Below, piece after piece: positions 1 to 10,341 of a stretch of 64,000 nucleotides of DNA (positions are counted from its first letter, which is position 1; each line of letters starts with the position of its first letter). Under the pieces are notes generated by a model that saw only the letters and a program-made list of their open reading frames with translations, had not been told where the DNA came from and did no database searches. The position numbers were made by a program, and so were the translations under genes. The stretch spans positions 5,831,976 through 5,895,975 of the forward strand of contig JASKMD010000008.1 of NCBI GenBank assembly GCA_030144725.1, in the 5' to 3' direction. This stretch comes from Haematococcus lacustris. Taxonomy: Eukaryota > Chlorophyta > Chlorophyceae > Chlamydomonadales > Haematococcaceae.

Positions 1-769
1 GACAACCTAACTTTTGACTTGGCCGTTTCATTACCAGCCCCCCCCCCCCCCCCCCGGAACCTAGCAAACCTAGCAAACCTAGCAAACCTAGCAAACCTTG
101 ACAACCTAACTTTTGACTTGGCCGTTTCATTACCAGCCCCCCCCCCCCCCCCCCGGAACCTAGCAAACCTAGCAAACCTAGCAAACCTAGCAAACCTTGA
201 CAACCTAACTTTTGACTTGGGCGTTTCATTACCAGCCCCCCCCACCCCCCCCCGGAACCTAGCAAACCTAGCAAACCTAGCAAACCTAGCAAACCTTGAC
301 AACCTAACTTTTGACTTGGGCGTTTCATTACCAGCCCCCCCCCCCTCCCCCGGAACCTAGCAAACCTAGCAAACCTAGCAAACCTAGCAAACCTTGACAA
401 CCTAACTTTTGACTTGGGCGTTTCATTACCAGCCCCCCCCCCCCCCCCCCCCGGGGAACCTAGCAAACCTAGCAAACCTAGCAAACCGAGCAAACCTTGA
501 CAACCTAACTTTTGACTTGGCCGTTTCATTACCAGCCCCCCCCCCCCCCCGGAACCTAGCAAACCTAGCAAACCTAGCAAACCTAGCAAACCTAGCAAAC
601 CTTGACAACCTAACTTTTGACTTGGGCGTTTCATTACCAGCCCCCCCCCCCCCCCCGGAACCTAGCAAACCTAGCAAACCTAGCAAACCTAGCAAACCTA
701 GCAAACCTTGACAACCTAACTTTTGACTTGGGCGTTTCATTACCAGCCCCCCCCCCCCCCCCCCCCGAA
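1..769. repeat. Satellite array, about 100-bp unit, 8 copies
   Basis: Head-to-tail units begin near 1, 100, 199, 298, 396, 499, 604 and 710. Each unit has an AT-richer core (GACAACCTAACTTTTGACTT), a run of 12-22 C residues, and four or five copies of the 9-mer CCTAGCAAA. Length varies through the C run and the 9-mer number. The long open frames across it exist only because the unit lacks stops, so I do not call genes. Confidence 0.93.
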
Positions 770-2190
770 ACCCTTTACTGCTGCTGCTGCCACTGCTGCT
801 GCCACTGCTGCTGCTGCTGCTACTGCTGCCACTGCTGCTGCTGCTGCCGCTGCTCTTGCCCCTGCTGCCCCTGCCCTTGCCCCTGCCCCTGCCCCTGCCC
901 CTGCCCCTGCCCCTGCCCCTGCCCCTGTCCCTGCCCCCTGCCCCCTGCCCCCTGCCCCCTGCCCCCTGACCCCTGACCCCTGACCCTGACCCTGACCCTA
1001 ACCCTAACCCTAACCCTAACCCTAACCCTAACCCTAACCCCTTACCCTAACCCTAACCCTAACCCTAACCCTAACCCTAGCCCTAACCCTAACCCTAGCC
1101 CTAGCCCTAACCCTAACCCTAACTCCTAACCCCTAACTCCTAACCTAAACTAAACCTGCCCCTGCCCCTGCCCCTGCCCCTGCCCCTGCCCCTGCCCCTG
1201 CCCCTGCCCCTGCCCCTGCCCCTGCCCCTGCCCCTGCCCCTGCCCCTGCCCCTGCCCCTGCCCCTGCCCCTGCCCCTGCCCCTGCCCCTGCCCCTGCCCC
1301 TGCCCCTGCCCCTGCCCCTGCCCCTGCCCCTGCCCCTGCCCCTGCCCCTGCCCCTGCCCGCTGCCCCCTGCCCCCTGCCCCCTGCCCCCTGCCCCCTGCC
1401 CCCTGCCCCTGCCCCTGCCCCTGGCCCTAACCCTAGCCCTAGCCCTAGCCCCTAACCCTAACCCTAACCCTAACCCTAGCCCTAACCCTAACCCTAACCC
1501 TAACCCTAACCCCTAACCCCTAACCCCTAACTCCTAACCTAAACTAACCCTGCCCCTGCCCCTGCCCCTGCCCCTGCCCCTGCCCCTGCCCCTGCCCCTG
1601 CCCCTGCCCCTGCCCCTGCCCCTGCCCCTGCCCCTGCCCCTGCCCCTGCCCCTGCCCCTGCCCCTGCCCCTGCCCCTGCCCCTGCCCCTGCCCCTGCCCC
1701 TGCCCCTGCCCCTGCCCCTGCCCCTGCCCCTGCCCCTGCCCTTGCCCCTGCCCCTGCCCCTGCCCCTGCCCCTGCCCCTGCCCCTGCCCCTGCCCCTGCC
1801 CCTGCCCCTGCCCCTGCCCCTGCCCCTGCCCCTGCCCCTGCCCCTGCCCCTGCCCCTGCCCCTGCCCCTGCCCCTGCCCCTGCCCCTGCCCCTGCCCCTG
1901 CCCCTGCCCCTGCCCCTGCCCCTGCCCCTGCCCCTGCCCCTGCCCCTGCCCCTGCCCCTGCCCCTGCCCCTGCCCCTGCCCCTGCCCCCTGCCCCCTGCC
2001 CCCTGCCCCCTGCCCCCTGCCCCCTGCCCCCTGACCCTGACCCTGACCCTGACCCTGGCCCTAACCCTAGCCCTAGCCCTAGCCCTAGCCCCTTACCCTA
2101 ACCCTAACCCTAACCCTAGCCCTAACCCTAACCCTAACCCCTAACTCCTACTCTAAACTAACCCTGACCCTGACCCTGACCCTGACCCTG
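770..2190. repeat. Mosaic of telomere-like and variant hexamer repeats
   Basis: Blocks alternate: CTG (770-860), CCCTGC (about 860-955, 1156-1350, 1550-1985), CCCCCTG (about 1350-1405, 1985-2032), CCCTGA (2033-2055 and 2161-2190) and CCCTAA (986-1155, 1421-1545, 2056-2150). The CCCTAA strand runs 5' to 3' on the plus strand, as expected at the left end of a chromosome, but it is interrupted by variant hexamers, so this looks subtelomeric or interstitial rather than a clean telomere. Short CCCTAA/CCCTGA blocks recur at 4370-4512 and 6600-6760. Confidence 0.88.
986..1155. repeat. CCCTAA (TTAGGG-type) telomere-like block
   Basis: About 25 CCCTAA units with scattered CCCTAG and CCCCTAA variants. 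TTAGGG telomeres are known in some Chlamydomonadales, whereas Chlamydomonas itself uses TTTTAGGG. The plus-strand orientation fits a left chromosome arm. Confidence 0.75.
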
Positions 2191-2636
2191 ACCGGAGGAG
2201 GCGTAGGGAAGGGGGGGAGGCTAAGGTGGACAAGGGGCAGGAGAGGGGGACGGGGGGAGGGGGAGGAGGGGGCAGGGTGCAGGTAGAGGGGGGTTACGTC
2301 ATGCATGCTGGCTTGCCTCAATGCCTATACATGGGGCAGTGCATGTAGGTGAGTGTCTTGTTGCCAGTGGCCATGTGTACGCTGCTCTTGCCACTGCTGC
2401 TGCCACTGCTGCTGCCACTGCTGCTGTCACTGATGTTGCTGCTGCTATTGCTGCCACTGCTGTTGCTGCTGCTGCTGCTGCCACTGCTGCCACTGCTGTT
2501 GCTGCTGCTGTCACTGCTGCTGCTGCTGCTGCTGCTATTGCTGCCACTGCTGTTGCTGCTGCCGCTGCTGCTGCTGCTGCTGCCACTGCTGATGCTGATG
2601 CTGTCACTCCTGCTGCTGCTGCTATTGCTGCAACTG

Positions 2637-2672
<36 letters not shown>

Positions 2673-2726
2673 CTGCTGCTGCTGCTGCTGCTGCTGTCAC
2701 TGCTGCTGCTGCTGCTATTGCTCCTG

Positions 2727-2770
<44 letters not shown>

Positions 2771-2995
2771 GCTATTGCTGCCACTGCTGTTGCTGCTGCT
2801 GCTGCTGCTGCCACTGCTGCTGCTGCTGCCACTGCCACTGCTGCTGCCACTGCTGCTGATGCTACTGCCACTGCTGCTACCACTGCTGCTGCCACTGCTG
2901 CTGCTGCCACTGCTCTTACCACTGCTGCTGCTGATGCTGCTGCTGCTGCAACTGCTGCTGCCACTGCTGCTGATGCTGCTGCTGATGCTGCTGCC

Positions 2996-3056
<61 letters not shown>

Positions 3057-3241
3057 CTGCTGCTGCTGCTGCCGCCACTGCTGCTGCTGCTGCTGCCACT
3101 GATGCTGCTGCTGCTGCCACTGGTGCTGCTACTGCCACTGCCACTGCTGCTGCTGCCACATTGCTGCTGCTGCCACTGCTGCTGCCACTGCTGCTGCTGC
3201 CACTGCTGCTGCTGCTGCTGCTGCTGCTGCCATTGCTGCCA

Positions 3242-3274
<33 letters not shown>

Positions 3275-3305
3275 CTGCTGCCACTGCTGCTTCCACTGCT
3301 GCTGC

Positions 3306-3340
<35 letters not shown>

Positions 3341-3606
3341 CTTCTGCTGGTTCTGCCACTGCTGCTGCTGCCACGCTGCTGCTGCTGCTGCTGCTGCTGT
3401 TGCTGCCATTGCTGCTGCTCTTGCCACTGCTGCCTCTGCTGATGCTGCCACTGCTGCTGCTGCTGCTGTTGATGCTGCTGTTGCTGCTGCTGCTGCAACT
3501 GCTGCTGCCACTGCTGTTGATGCTGCTGCCACTGCTGCTGCTGCCATTGCTGCTGCTGCTGCTGCTGCCACTGCTGCCACTGCTGCTTCCACTGCTGCTG
3601 CCGCTG

Positions 3607-3637
<31 letters not shown>

Positions 3638-4089
3638 CACTTCTGCTGGTTCTGCCACTGCTGCTGCTGCCATTGCTGCCATTGCTGCTGCTGCCGCTGC
3701 TCTTGCCACTGCTGCCTCTGCTGCTGCTGCTGCCGCTGCTGCCACTGCTGCTGCTGCCGCTGCTCTTGCCACTGCTGCTGCTGCTGCCGCTGCTGCCACT
3801 GCTGCTGCTGCCGCTGCTCTTGCCACTGCTGCTGCTGCTACAGATGCTGCTGCTGCCACTGCTACTGACACTGCTGCTGCCACTGCTGCTGCTGCAACTG
3901 CAACTGCTGCTGCTGCTGCTGCCACTGCTGCTGCCGCTGCTGCTGCCGTTGCTGCTGATGCTGCTGCCACTGCTGCTACTGCCACTGCCACTGCTGCCAC
4001 ATTGCTGCTGCTGCCACTGCTGCTGCCACTGCTGCTGCTGCCATTGCTGCTGCTACCACTGCTGCCAATGCTGCTTCCACTGCTGCTGC

Positions 4090-4127
<38 letters not shown>

Positions 4128-4212
4128 CTTCTGCTGCTTCTGCCACTGCTGCTGATGCCACGCTGCTGCTGCTGCCACTGCTGCTGCCACTGCTGTTGCC
4201 ACTGCTGTTGCC

Positions 4213-4257
<45 letters not shown>

Positions 4258-4512
4258 GCTGCTTCTGCCACTGCTGCTGCTGCTGAAATGCACTACATGT
4301 TGCATACCATGAAATGCACCTGCCCCCTGCCCCCTGCCCCCTGCCCCCTGACCCTGACCCTGACCCTGACCCTGGCCCTAACCCTAGCCCTAGCCCCTTA
4401 CCCTAACCCTAACCCTAACCCTAGCCCTAACCCTAACCCTAACCCCTAACTCCTACCCTACCCTAAACTAACCCTGACCCTGACCCTGACCCTGACCCTG
4501 ACCCTGACCCTG
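2191..4512. repeat. Higher-order repeat copy A (CTG-rich, about 2.3 kb)
   Basis: The unit holds a G-rich segment (2191-2295) starting ACCGGAGGAGGCG, a unique stretch with GTTGCCAGTGGCCATGTGTA, then about 1.9 kb of CTG trinucleotides interrupted by CCA, TTG and GTT (2385-4285), the tail GAAATGCACTACATGTTGC, and CCCTGA/CCCTAA blocks. All six frames are open for long distances as poly-Ala, Leu, Ser, Gln or Cys because the repeat lacks stop triplets. There is no domain and no start context, so I treat it as non-coding. Confidence 0.9.
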
Positions 4513-4926
4513 ACCGGAGGAGGCGTAGGGAAGGGGGGGAGGCTAAGGTGGACAAGGGGCAGGAGAGGGGGACGAGGGGAGGGGGAGGAGGGGGCAGGGT
4601 GCAGGTAGAGGGGGGTTACGTCATGCATGCTGGCTTGCCTCAATGCCTATACATGGGGCAGTGCATGTAGGTGAGTGTCTTGTTGCCAGTGGCCATGTGT
4701 ACAATTGCCGCTGCTCTTGCCGCTGCTGCTGCCACTGCTGCTGCCACTGCTGCTGTCACTGATGTTGCTGCTGCTATTGCTGCCACTGCTGTTGCTGCTG
4801 CTGCTGCTGCTGCCACTGCTGCCACTGCTGTTGCTGCTGCTGTCACTGCTGCTGCTGCTGCTGTCACTGCTGCTGCTGCTGCTGCTGATGCTGTCACTCC
4901 TGCTGCTGCTGCTATTGCTGCAACTG

Positions 4927-4971
<45 letters not shown>

Positions 4972-4999
4972 CTGCTGCTGCTGCTGCTGCTGCTGTCAC

Positions 5000-5033
<34 letters not shown>

Positions 5034-5479
5034 GCTATTGCTGCCACTGCTGTTGCTGCTGCTGCTGCCACTGCTGCTGCTGCTGCCACTGCCACTGCTG
5101 CTGCCACTGCTGCTGATGCTACTACCACTGCTGCTACCACTGCTGCTGCCACTGCTGCTGCTGCCACTGCTCTTACCACTGCTGCTGCTGATGCTGCTGC
5201 TGCTGCAACTGCTGCTGCCACTGCTGCTGATGCTGCTGCCACTGCTGCTGCTGCTGCCGCTGCTGCTGCTGCTGCTGCCACTGCTGCTGCTGCTGCCGCC
5301 ACTGCTGCTGCTGCTGCTGCCACTGATGCTGCTGCTGCTGCCACTGGTGCTGCTACTGCCACTGCCACTGCTGCTGCTGCCACATTGCTGCTGCTGCCAC
5401 TGCTGCTGCCACTGCTGCTGCTGCTGCTGCCATTGCTGCTGCTGCCACTGCTGCCACTGCTGCTTCCACTGCTGCTGCC

Positions 5480-5511
<32 letters not shown>

Positions 5512-5547
5512 CACTTCTGCTGGTTCTGCCACTGCTGCTGCTGCCAC

Positions 5548-5578
<31 letters not shown>

Positions 5579-5788
5579 TTGCTGCTGCTCTTGCCACTGC
5601 TGCCTCTGCTGCTGCTGCTGCCACTGCTGCTGCCACTGCTGCTGCTGCCACTGCTGCTGCCACTGCTGCTGCTGCCACTGCTGCTGCCACTGCTGTTGAT
5701 GCTGCTGCTGCTGCTGCTGCTGCAACTGCTGCTGCCACTGCTGTTGATGCTGCTGCCACTGCTGCTGCTGCTGCTGCTGCTGCTGCCA

Positions 5789-5821
<33 letters not shown>

Positions 5822-6328
5822 CTGCTGCCACTGCTGCTTCCACTGCTGCTGCCGCTGCTGCTGCTGCTGCTGCTGCCACTTCTGCTGGTTCTGCCACTGC
5901 TGCTGCTGCCATTGCTGCCATTGCTGCTGCTGCCGCTGCTCTTGCCACTGCTGCCTCTGCTGCTGCTGCTGCCGCTGCTGCCACTGCTGCTGCTGCCGCT
6001 GCTCTTGCCACTGCTGCTGCTGCTGCCGCTGCTGCCACTGCTGCTGCTGCCGCTGCTCTTGCCACTGCTGCTGCTGCTGCCGCTGCTGCCACTGCTGCTG
6101 CTGCCGCTGCTCTTGCCACTGCTGCTGCTGCTACAGATGCTGCTGCTGCCACTGCTGCTGCCACTGCTGCTGCCGCTGCTGCTGCCGTTGCTGCTGATGC
6201 TGCTGCCACTGCTGCTACTGCCACTGCCACTGCTGCCACATTGCTGCTGCTGCCACTGCTGCTGCCACTGCTGCTGCTGCCATTGCTGCTGCTACCACTG
6301 CTGCCAATGCTGCTTCCACTGCTGCTGC

Positions 6329-6366
<38 letters not shown>

Positions 6367-6451
6367 CTTCTGCTGCTTCTGCCACTGCTGCTGATGCCAC
6401 GCTGCTGCTGCTGCCACTGCTGCTGCCACTGCTGTTGCCACTGCTGTTGCC

Positions 6452-6493
<42 letters not shown>

Positions 6494-6760
6494 GCTGCTT
6501 CTGCCACTGCTGCTGCTGCTGAAATGCACTACATGTTGCATACCATGAAATGCACCTGCCCCCTGCCCCCTGCCCCCTGCCCCCTGACCCTGACCCTGAC
6601 CCTGACCCTGGCCCTAACCCTAGCCCTAGCCCCTTACCCTAACCCTAACCCTAACCCTAGCCCTAACCCTAACCCTAACCCCTAACTCCTACCCTACCCT
6701 AAACTAACCCTGACCCTGACCCTGACCCTGACCCTGACCCTGACCCTGACCCTGACCCTG
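4513..6760. repeat. Higher-order repeat copy B (CTG-rich)
   Basis: Begins with the same ACCGGAGGAGGCG segment and ends with the same tail as copy A. It differs by changes in CTG tract lengths and by AATTGCCGCTGCTC after the unique stretch. It shares that variant with copy C, so B and C are closer to each other than to A. Confidence 0.9.
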
Positions 6761-7174
6761 ACCGGAGGAGGCGTAGGGAAGGGGGGGAGGCTAAGGTGGA
6801 CAAGGGGCAGGAGAGGGGGACGAGGGGAGGGGGAGGAGGGGGCAGGGTGCAGGTAGAGGGGGGTTACGTCATGCATGCTGGCTTGCCTCAATGCCTATAC
6901 ATGGGGCAGTGCATGTAGGTGAGTGTCTTGTTGCCAGTGGCCATGTGTACAATTGCCGCTGCTCTTGCCGCTGCTGCTGCCACTGCTGCTGCCACTGCTG
7001 CTGTCACTGATGTTGCTGCTGCTATTGCTGCCACTGCTGTTGCTGCTGCTGCTGCTGCTGCCACTGCTGCCACTGCTGTTGCTGCTGCTGTCACTGCTGC
7101 TGCTGCTGCTGTCACTGCTGCTGCTGCTGCTGCTGATGCTGTCACTCCTGCTGCTGCTGCTATTGCTGCAACTG

Positions 7175-7210
<36 letters not shown>

Positions 7211-7236
7211 CTGCTGCTGCTGCTGCTGCTGCTGTC

Positions 7237-7275
<39 letters not shown>

Positions 7276-7721
7276 GCTATTGCTGCCACTGCTGTTGCTG
7301 CTGCTGCTGCCACTGCTGCTGCTGCTGCCACTGCCACTGCTGCTGCCACTGCTGCTGATGCTACTACCACTGCTGCTACCACTGCTGCTGCCACTGCTGC
7401 TGCTGCCACTGCTCTGACCACTGCTGCTGCTGATGCTGCTGCTGCTGCAACTGCTGCTGCCACTGCTGCTGATGCTGCTGCCACTGCTGCTGCTGCTGCC
7501 GCTGCTGCTGCTGCTGCTGCCACTGCTGCTGCTGCTGCCGCCACTGCTGCTGCTGCTGCTGCCACTGATGCTGCTGCTGCTGCCACTGGTGCTGCTACTG
7601 CCACTGCCACTGCTGCTGCTGCCACATTGCTGCTGCTGCCACTGCTGCTGCCACTGCTGCTGCTGCTGCTGCCATTGCTGCTGCTGCCACTGCTGCCACT
7701 GCTGCTTCCACTGCTGCTGCC

Positions 7722-7753
<32 letters not shown>

Positions 7754-7789
7754 CACTTCTGCTGGTTCTGCCACTGCTGCTGCTGCCAC

Positions 7790-7820
<31 letters not shown>

Positions 7821-8027
7821 TTGCTGCTGCTCTTGCCACTGCTGCCTCTGCTGCTGCTGCTGCCACTGCTGCTGCCACTGCTGCTGCTGCCACTGCTGCT
7901 GCCACTGCTGCTGCTGCCACTGCTGCTGCCACTGCTGTTGATGCTGCTGCTGCTGCTGCTGCTGCAACTGCTGCTGCCACTGCTGTTGATGCTGCTGCCA
8001 CTGCTGCTGCTGCTGCTGCTGCTGCCA

Positions 8028-8060
<33 letters not shown>

Positions 8061-8748
8061 CTGCTGCCACTGCTGCTTCCACTGCTGCTGCCGCTGCTGC
8101 TGCTGCTGCTGCTGCCACTTCTGCTGGTTCTGCCACTGCTGCTGCTGCCATTGCTGCCATTGCTGCTGCTGCCGCTGCTCTTGCCACTGCTGCCTCTGCT
8201 GCTGCTGCTGCCGCTGCTGCCACTGCTGCTGCTGCCGCTGCTCTTGCCACTGCTGCTGCTGCTGCCGCTGCTGCCACTGCTGCTGCTGCCGCTGCTCTTG
8301 CCACTGCTGCTGCTGCTGCCGCTGCTGCCACTGCTGCTGCTGCCGCTGCTCTTGCCACTGCTGCTGCTGCTACAGATGCTGCTGCTGCCACTGCTGCTGC
8401 CACTGCTGCTGCCGCTGCTGCTGCCGTTGCTGCTGATGCTGCTGCCACTGCTGCTACTGCCACTGCCACTGCTGCCACATTGCTGCTGCTGCCACTGCTG
8501 CTGCCACTGCTGCTGCTGCTGCTGCCATTGCTGCTGCTGCCACTGCTGCCAATGCTGCTTCCACTGCTGCTGCCGCTGCTGCTGCTGCTGCTGCTGCTGC
8601 CACTTCTGCTGCTTCTGCCACTGCTGCTGCTGCCACGCTGCTGCTGCTGCCACTGCTGCTGCCACTGCTGTTGCCACTGCTGTTGCCACTGCTGCTGCTG
8701 CTGCTGCTGCTGCTGCCGCTGCTTCTGCCACTGCTGCTGCTGCTGCTG
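6761..8748. repeat. Higher-order repeat copy C (CTG-rich, terminal copy)
   Basis: The third unit ends at GCTGCTGAAATGCACTACAT but continues into different sequence (ACACAGGCAACATG) instead of the CCCTGCC and CCCTAA blocks that follow copies A and B. It is therefore the edge of the array. Confidence 0.88.
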
Positions 8749-8932
8749 AAATGCACTACATGTTGCATACACAGGCAACATGTAGTGCATACACAGGCAT
8801 ACATGTAACACATACGACCTACCAACATCGTGTGCGTAGGCAGCGCGTTGGGCGTATGGGCGCAGGTGTGCGAGCAACGTTTTCGCCACATCAACAAGTA
8901 TTCGGGCATGCTGCGCCGCATGTCTCGCTAGC
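8749..8932. other. Unique spacer between CTG array and minisatellite
   Basis: About 180 bp with short dispersed repeats of ACATGTAGTGCAT/ACACAGGCA type. No gene is seen. Confidence 0.6.
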
Positions 8933-9185
8933 TTGGTTGACAGAGTTTGCTAGGTTGACAAGGTTTGCTAGGTTGACAAGGTTTGCTAGGTTGACAAGGT
9001 TTGCTAGGTTGACAAGGTTTGCTAGGTTGACTAGGTTGACAAGGTTTGCTAGGTTGACAAGGTTTGCTAGGTTGACAAGGTTTGCTAGGTTGACTAGGTT
9101 GACAGGGTTTGCTAGGTTGACAAGGTTTGCTAGGTTGACAAGGTTGACAGGGTTTGCTAGGTTGACAAGGTTTGCCAGGTTGAGC
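8933..9185. repeat. 18-bp minisatellite, GTTGACAAGGTTTGCTAG unit
   Basis: About 14 units of two alternating 9-mers, TTTGCTAGG and TTGACAAGG. The complement contains CCTAGCAAA, the same 9-mer found in the satellite at 1-769, so the CTG block is bracketed by related repeats in inverted orientation. Confidence 0.9.
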
Positions 9186-9339
9186 GCTTATACTTGAGGT
9201 TTTGGAACCCAAAGGTACGGGGAGCCAACGGTTTTGGGGCAGGAGCAATTGGGGTATTAGGTTTCTAGCCGGGAGGTGACAAGAATCCTGGACTCTTGAT
9301 TTTTGCAAAACCTAGGAGAAACCTTGGGCATAAGGTTGA

Positions 9340-10029
9340 AACCTTAGGGGGTCCGCCACACTCTGGGCGACCGACGACCGGTGCCCACTCTGCGGGGAAG
9401 CCGATAGTGCCACTCACCTCCTCTCGGGCTGCAGCGAGACACTACCGATGGTGCAAGAAAGGCATAACGGGGCCGGTCGCCTCATCGCTAAAGCCATAAG
9501 CAAGGGTACCCTAGGCGGGTACATCCGATTCGCGGACACCGGCAGTTGGGAGAAGGGCGCGAAGGAAGACCTGGACCTCCCTAACGACACACTACACACA
9601 ACGTTACGAGCACTCGGACTGAAAACAGCGGCAACCAAAAACACCACTAGACCAGATATACTCATGGTGACGCCGCAAGCGAAGGCGGGCAAAAGCGGCA
9701 AAGCCACAAAACGGGTCACCATCATAGAAATCAAGTACTGCTCGGACTCAAGGTGGACGGATCAATTAGACAAGGCACTCAACCAACACACCAATCTAGC
9801 TCATACCATACGCAAGGAAGGCCACATGGTGGAGATTAGACCAATCCTCCTGGGCATAGGGGGCATAACATATGAAGCACACACACGGCAACACCTTCTG
9901 GCCTTGGGGATCTCACAAGATAACACTACTAAACTCCTACACAAATTAACAAGACACGCGGTGGAGACAGCCCACTCCATTGCAAAGACAAGCTACAGAC
10001 TCAGGGCTACTAAGAGGGAGGGAGGGTAG
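9340..10029 (+). pseudogene. C-terminal fragment of an RLE-type non-LTR retrotransposon (zinc knuckle plus restriction-like endonuclease)
   Basis: The open frame starts after a stop at 9337, with no 5' region. It has a C-x2-C-x8-H-x4-C knuckle (CPLCGEADSATHLLSGC, from 9391), RHN shortly after (around 9460), then RPDILMV about 70 residues on, followed by EIKYCSD. A CCHC knuckle followed by an R/K-PD...E-x-K nuclease is the C-terminal signature of R2/CRE/NeSL-type elements, whose endonuclease nicks the target to start target-primed reverse transcription. The reverse transcriptase is absent, which is typical of 5' truncation. The ATG at 9448 is internal and is not a real start. A stand-alone PD-(D/E)xK protein is the alternative, but the position next to a 3' tail argues for a LINE end. 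Confidence 0.75.
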
Positions 10030-10143
10030 GGGGGTCGCCTCTTTCTTGGCTTGATTGGTGGGAGCAGGCCGCGCCCCAGGCGGTAGCTCCTCCCTTAATG
10101 CACGCCGGTGAATACCGGAGTAGTCTTCTTCTTCTTCTTCTTC
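10030..10143 (+). mobile_element. 3' UTR and (TTC)n tail of the non-LTR element
   Basis: After the stop comes CTCCTCCCTTAATGC, a small hairpin (GCCGGTGAATACCGG) and GTAGTC followed by (TTC)n, a simple-sequence tail as in many LINE 3' ends. The same arrangement recurs at 60783-60850. The tail abuts a broken Ty3 LTR at 10144. Confidence 0.65.
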
Positions 10144-10296
10144 TGCGAGCCGTCGCGGGACGCGGGTTACACGTGTAGAGTGAGATTTGGCAGGTAAAGA
10201 CTAGCGACATTGCGTTCGTGAGTACAACTGGTTCGATTCCAGGGAGCCCCGTTCTAAGCTCTAGCCATTCTCGCAATACACCGCTGTAACCCAACA
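10144..10296 (+). repeat. Partial LTR of E1
   Basis: Matches the last 153 bp of the LTR at 12750-12962. The first 60 bp are missing at the junction with the LINE (TTC)n tail. Confidence 0.8.
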
Positions 10297-10341
10297 CCCT
10301 AGTCGGAAGTCACCGCCTCGACTGGACCGGCCTTCGAGCTT

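Noticed and set aside
1..769. CRISPR-like look of regularly spaced repeats
   Set aside because: Units are directly tandem with no unique spacers, and the genome is eukaryotic.
2299..8749. Very long open frames (up to 664 codons) encoding poly-Ala, Ser, Gln, Leu or Cys
   Set aside because: They occur in several frames of both strands at once because the CTG repeat contains no stops. No domain, start context or intron signals are present.
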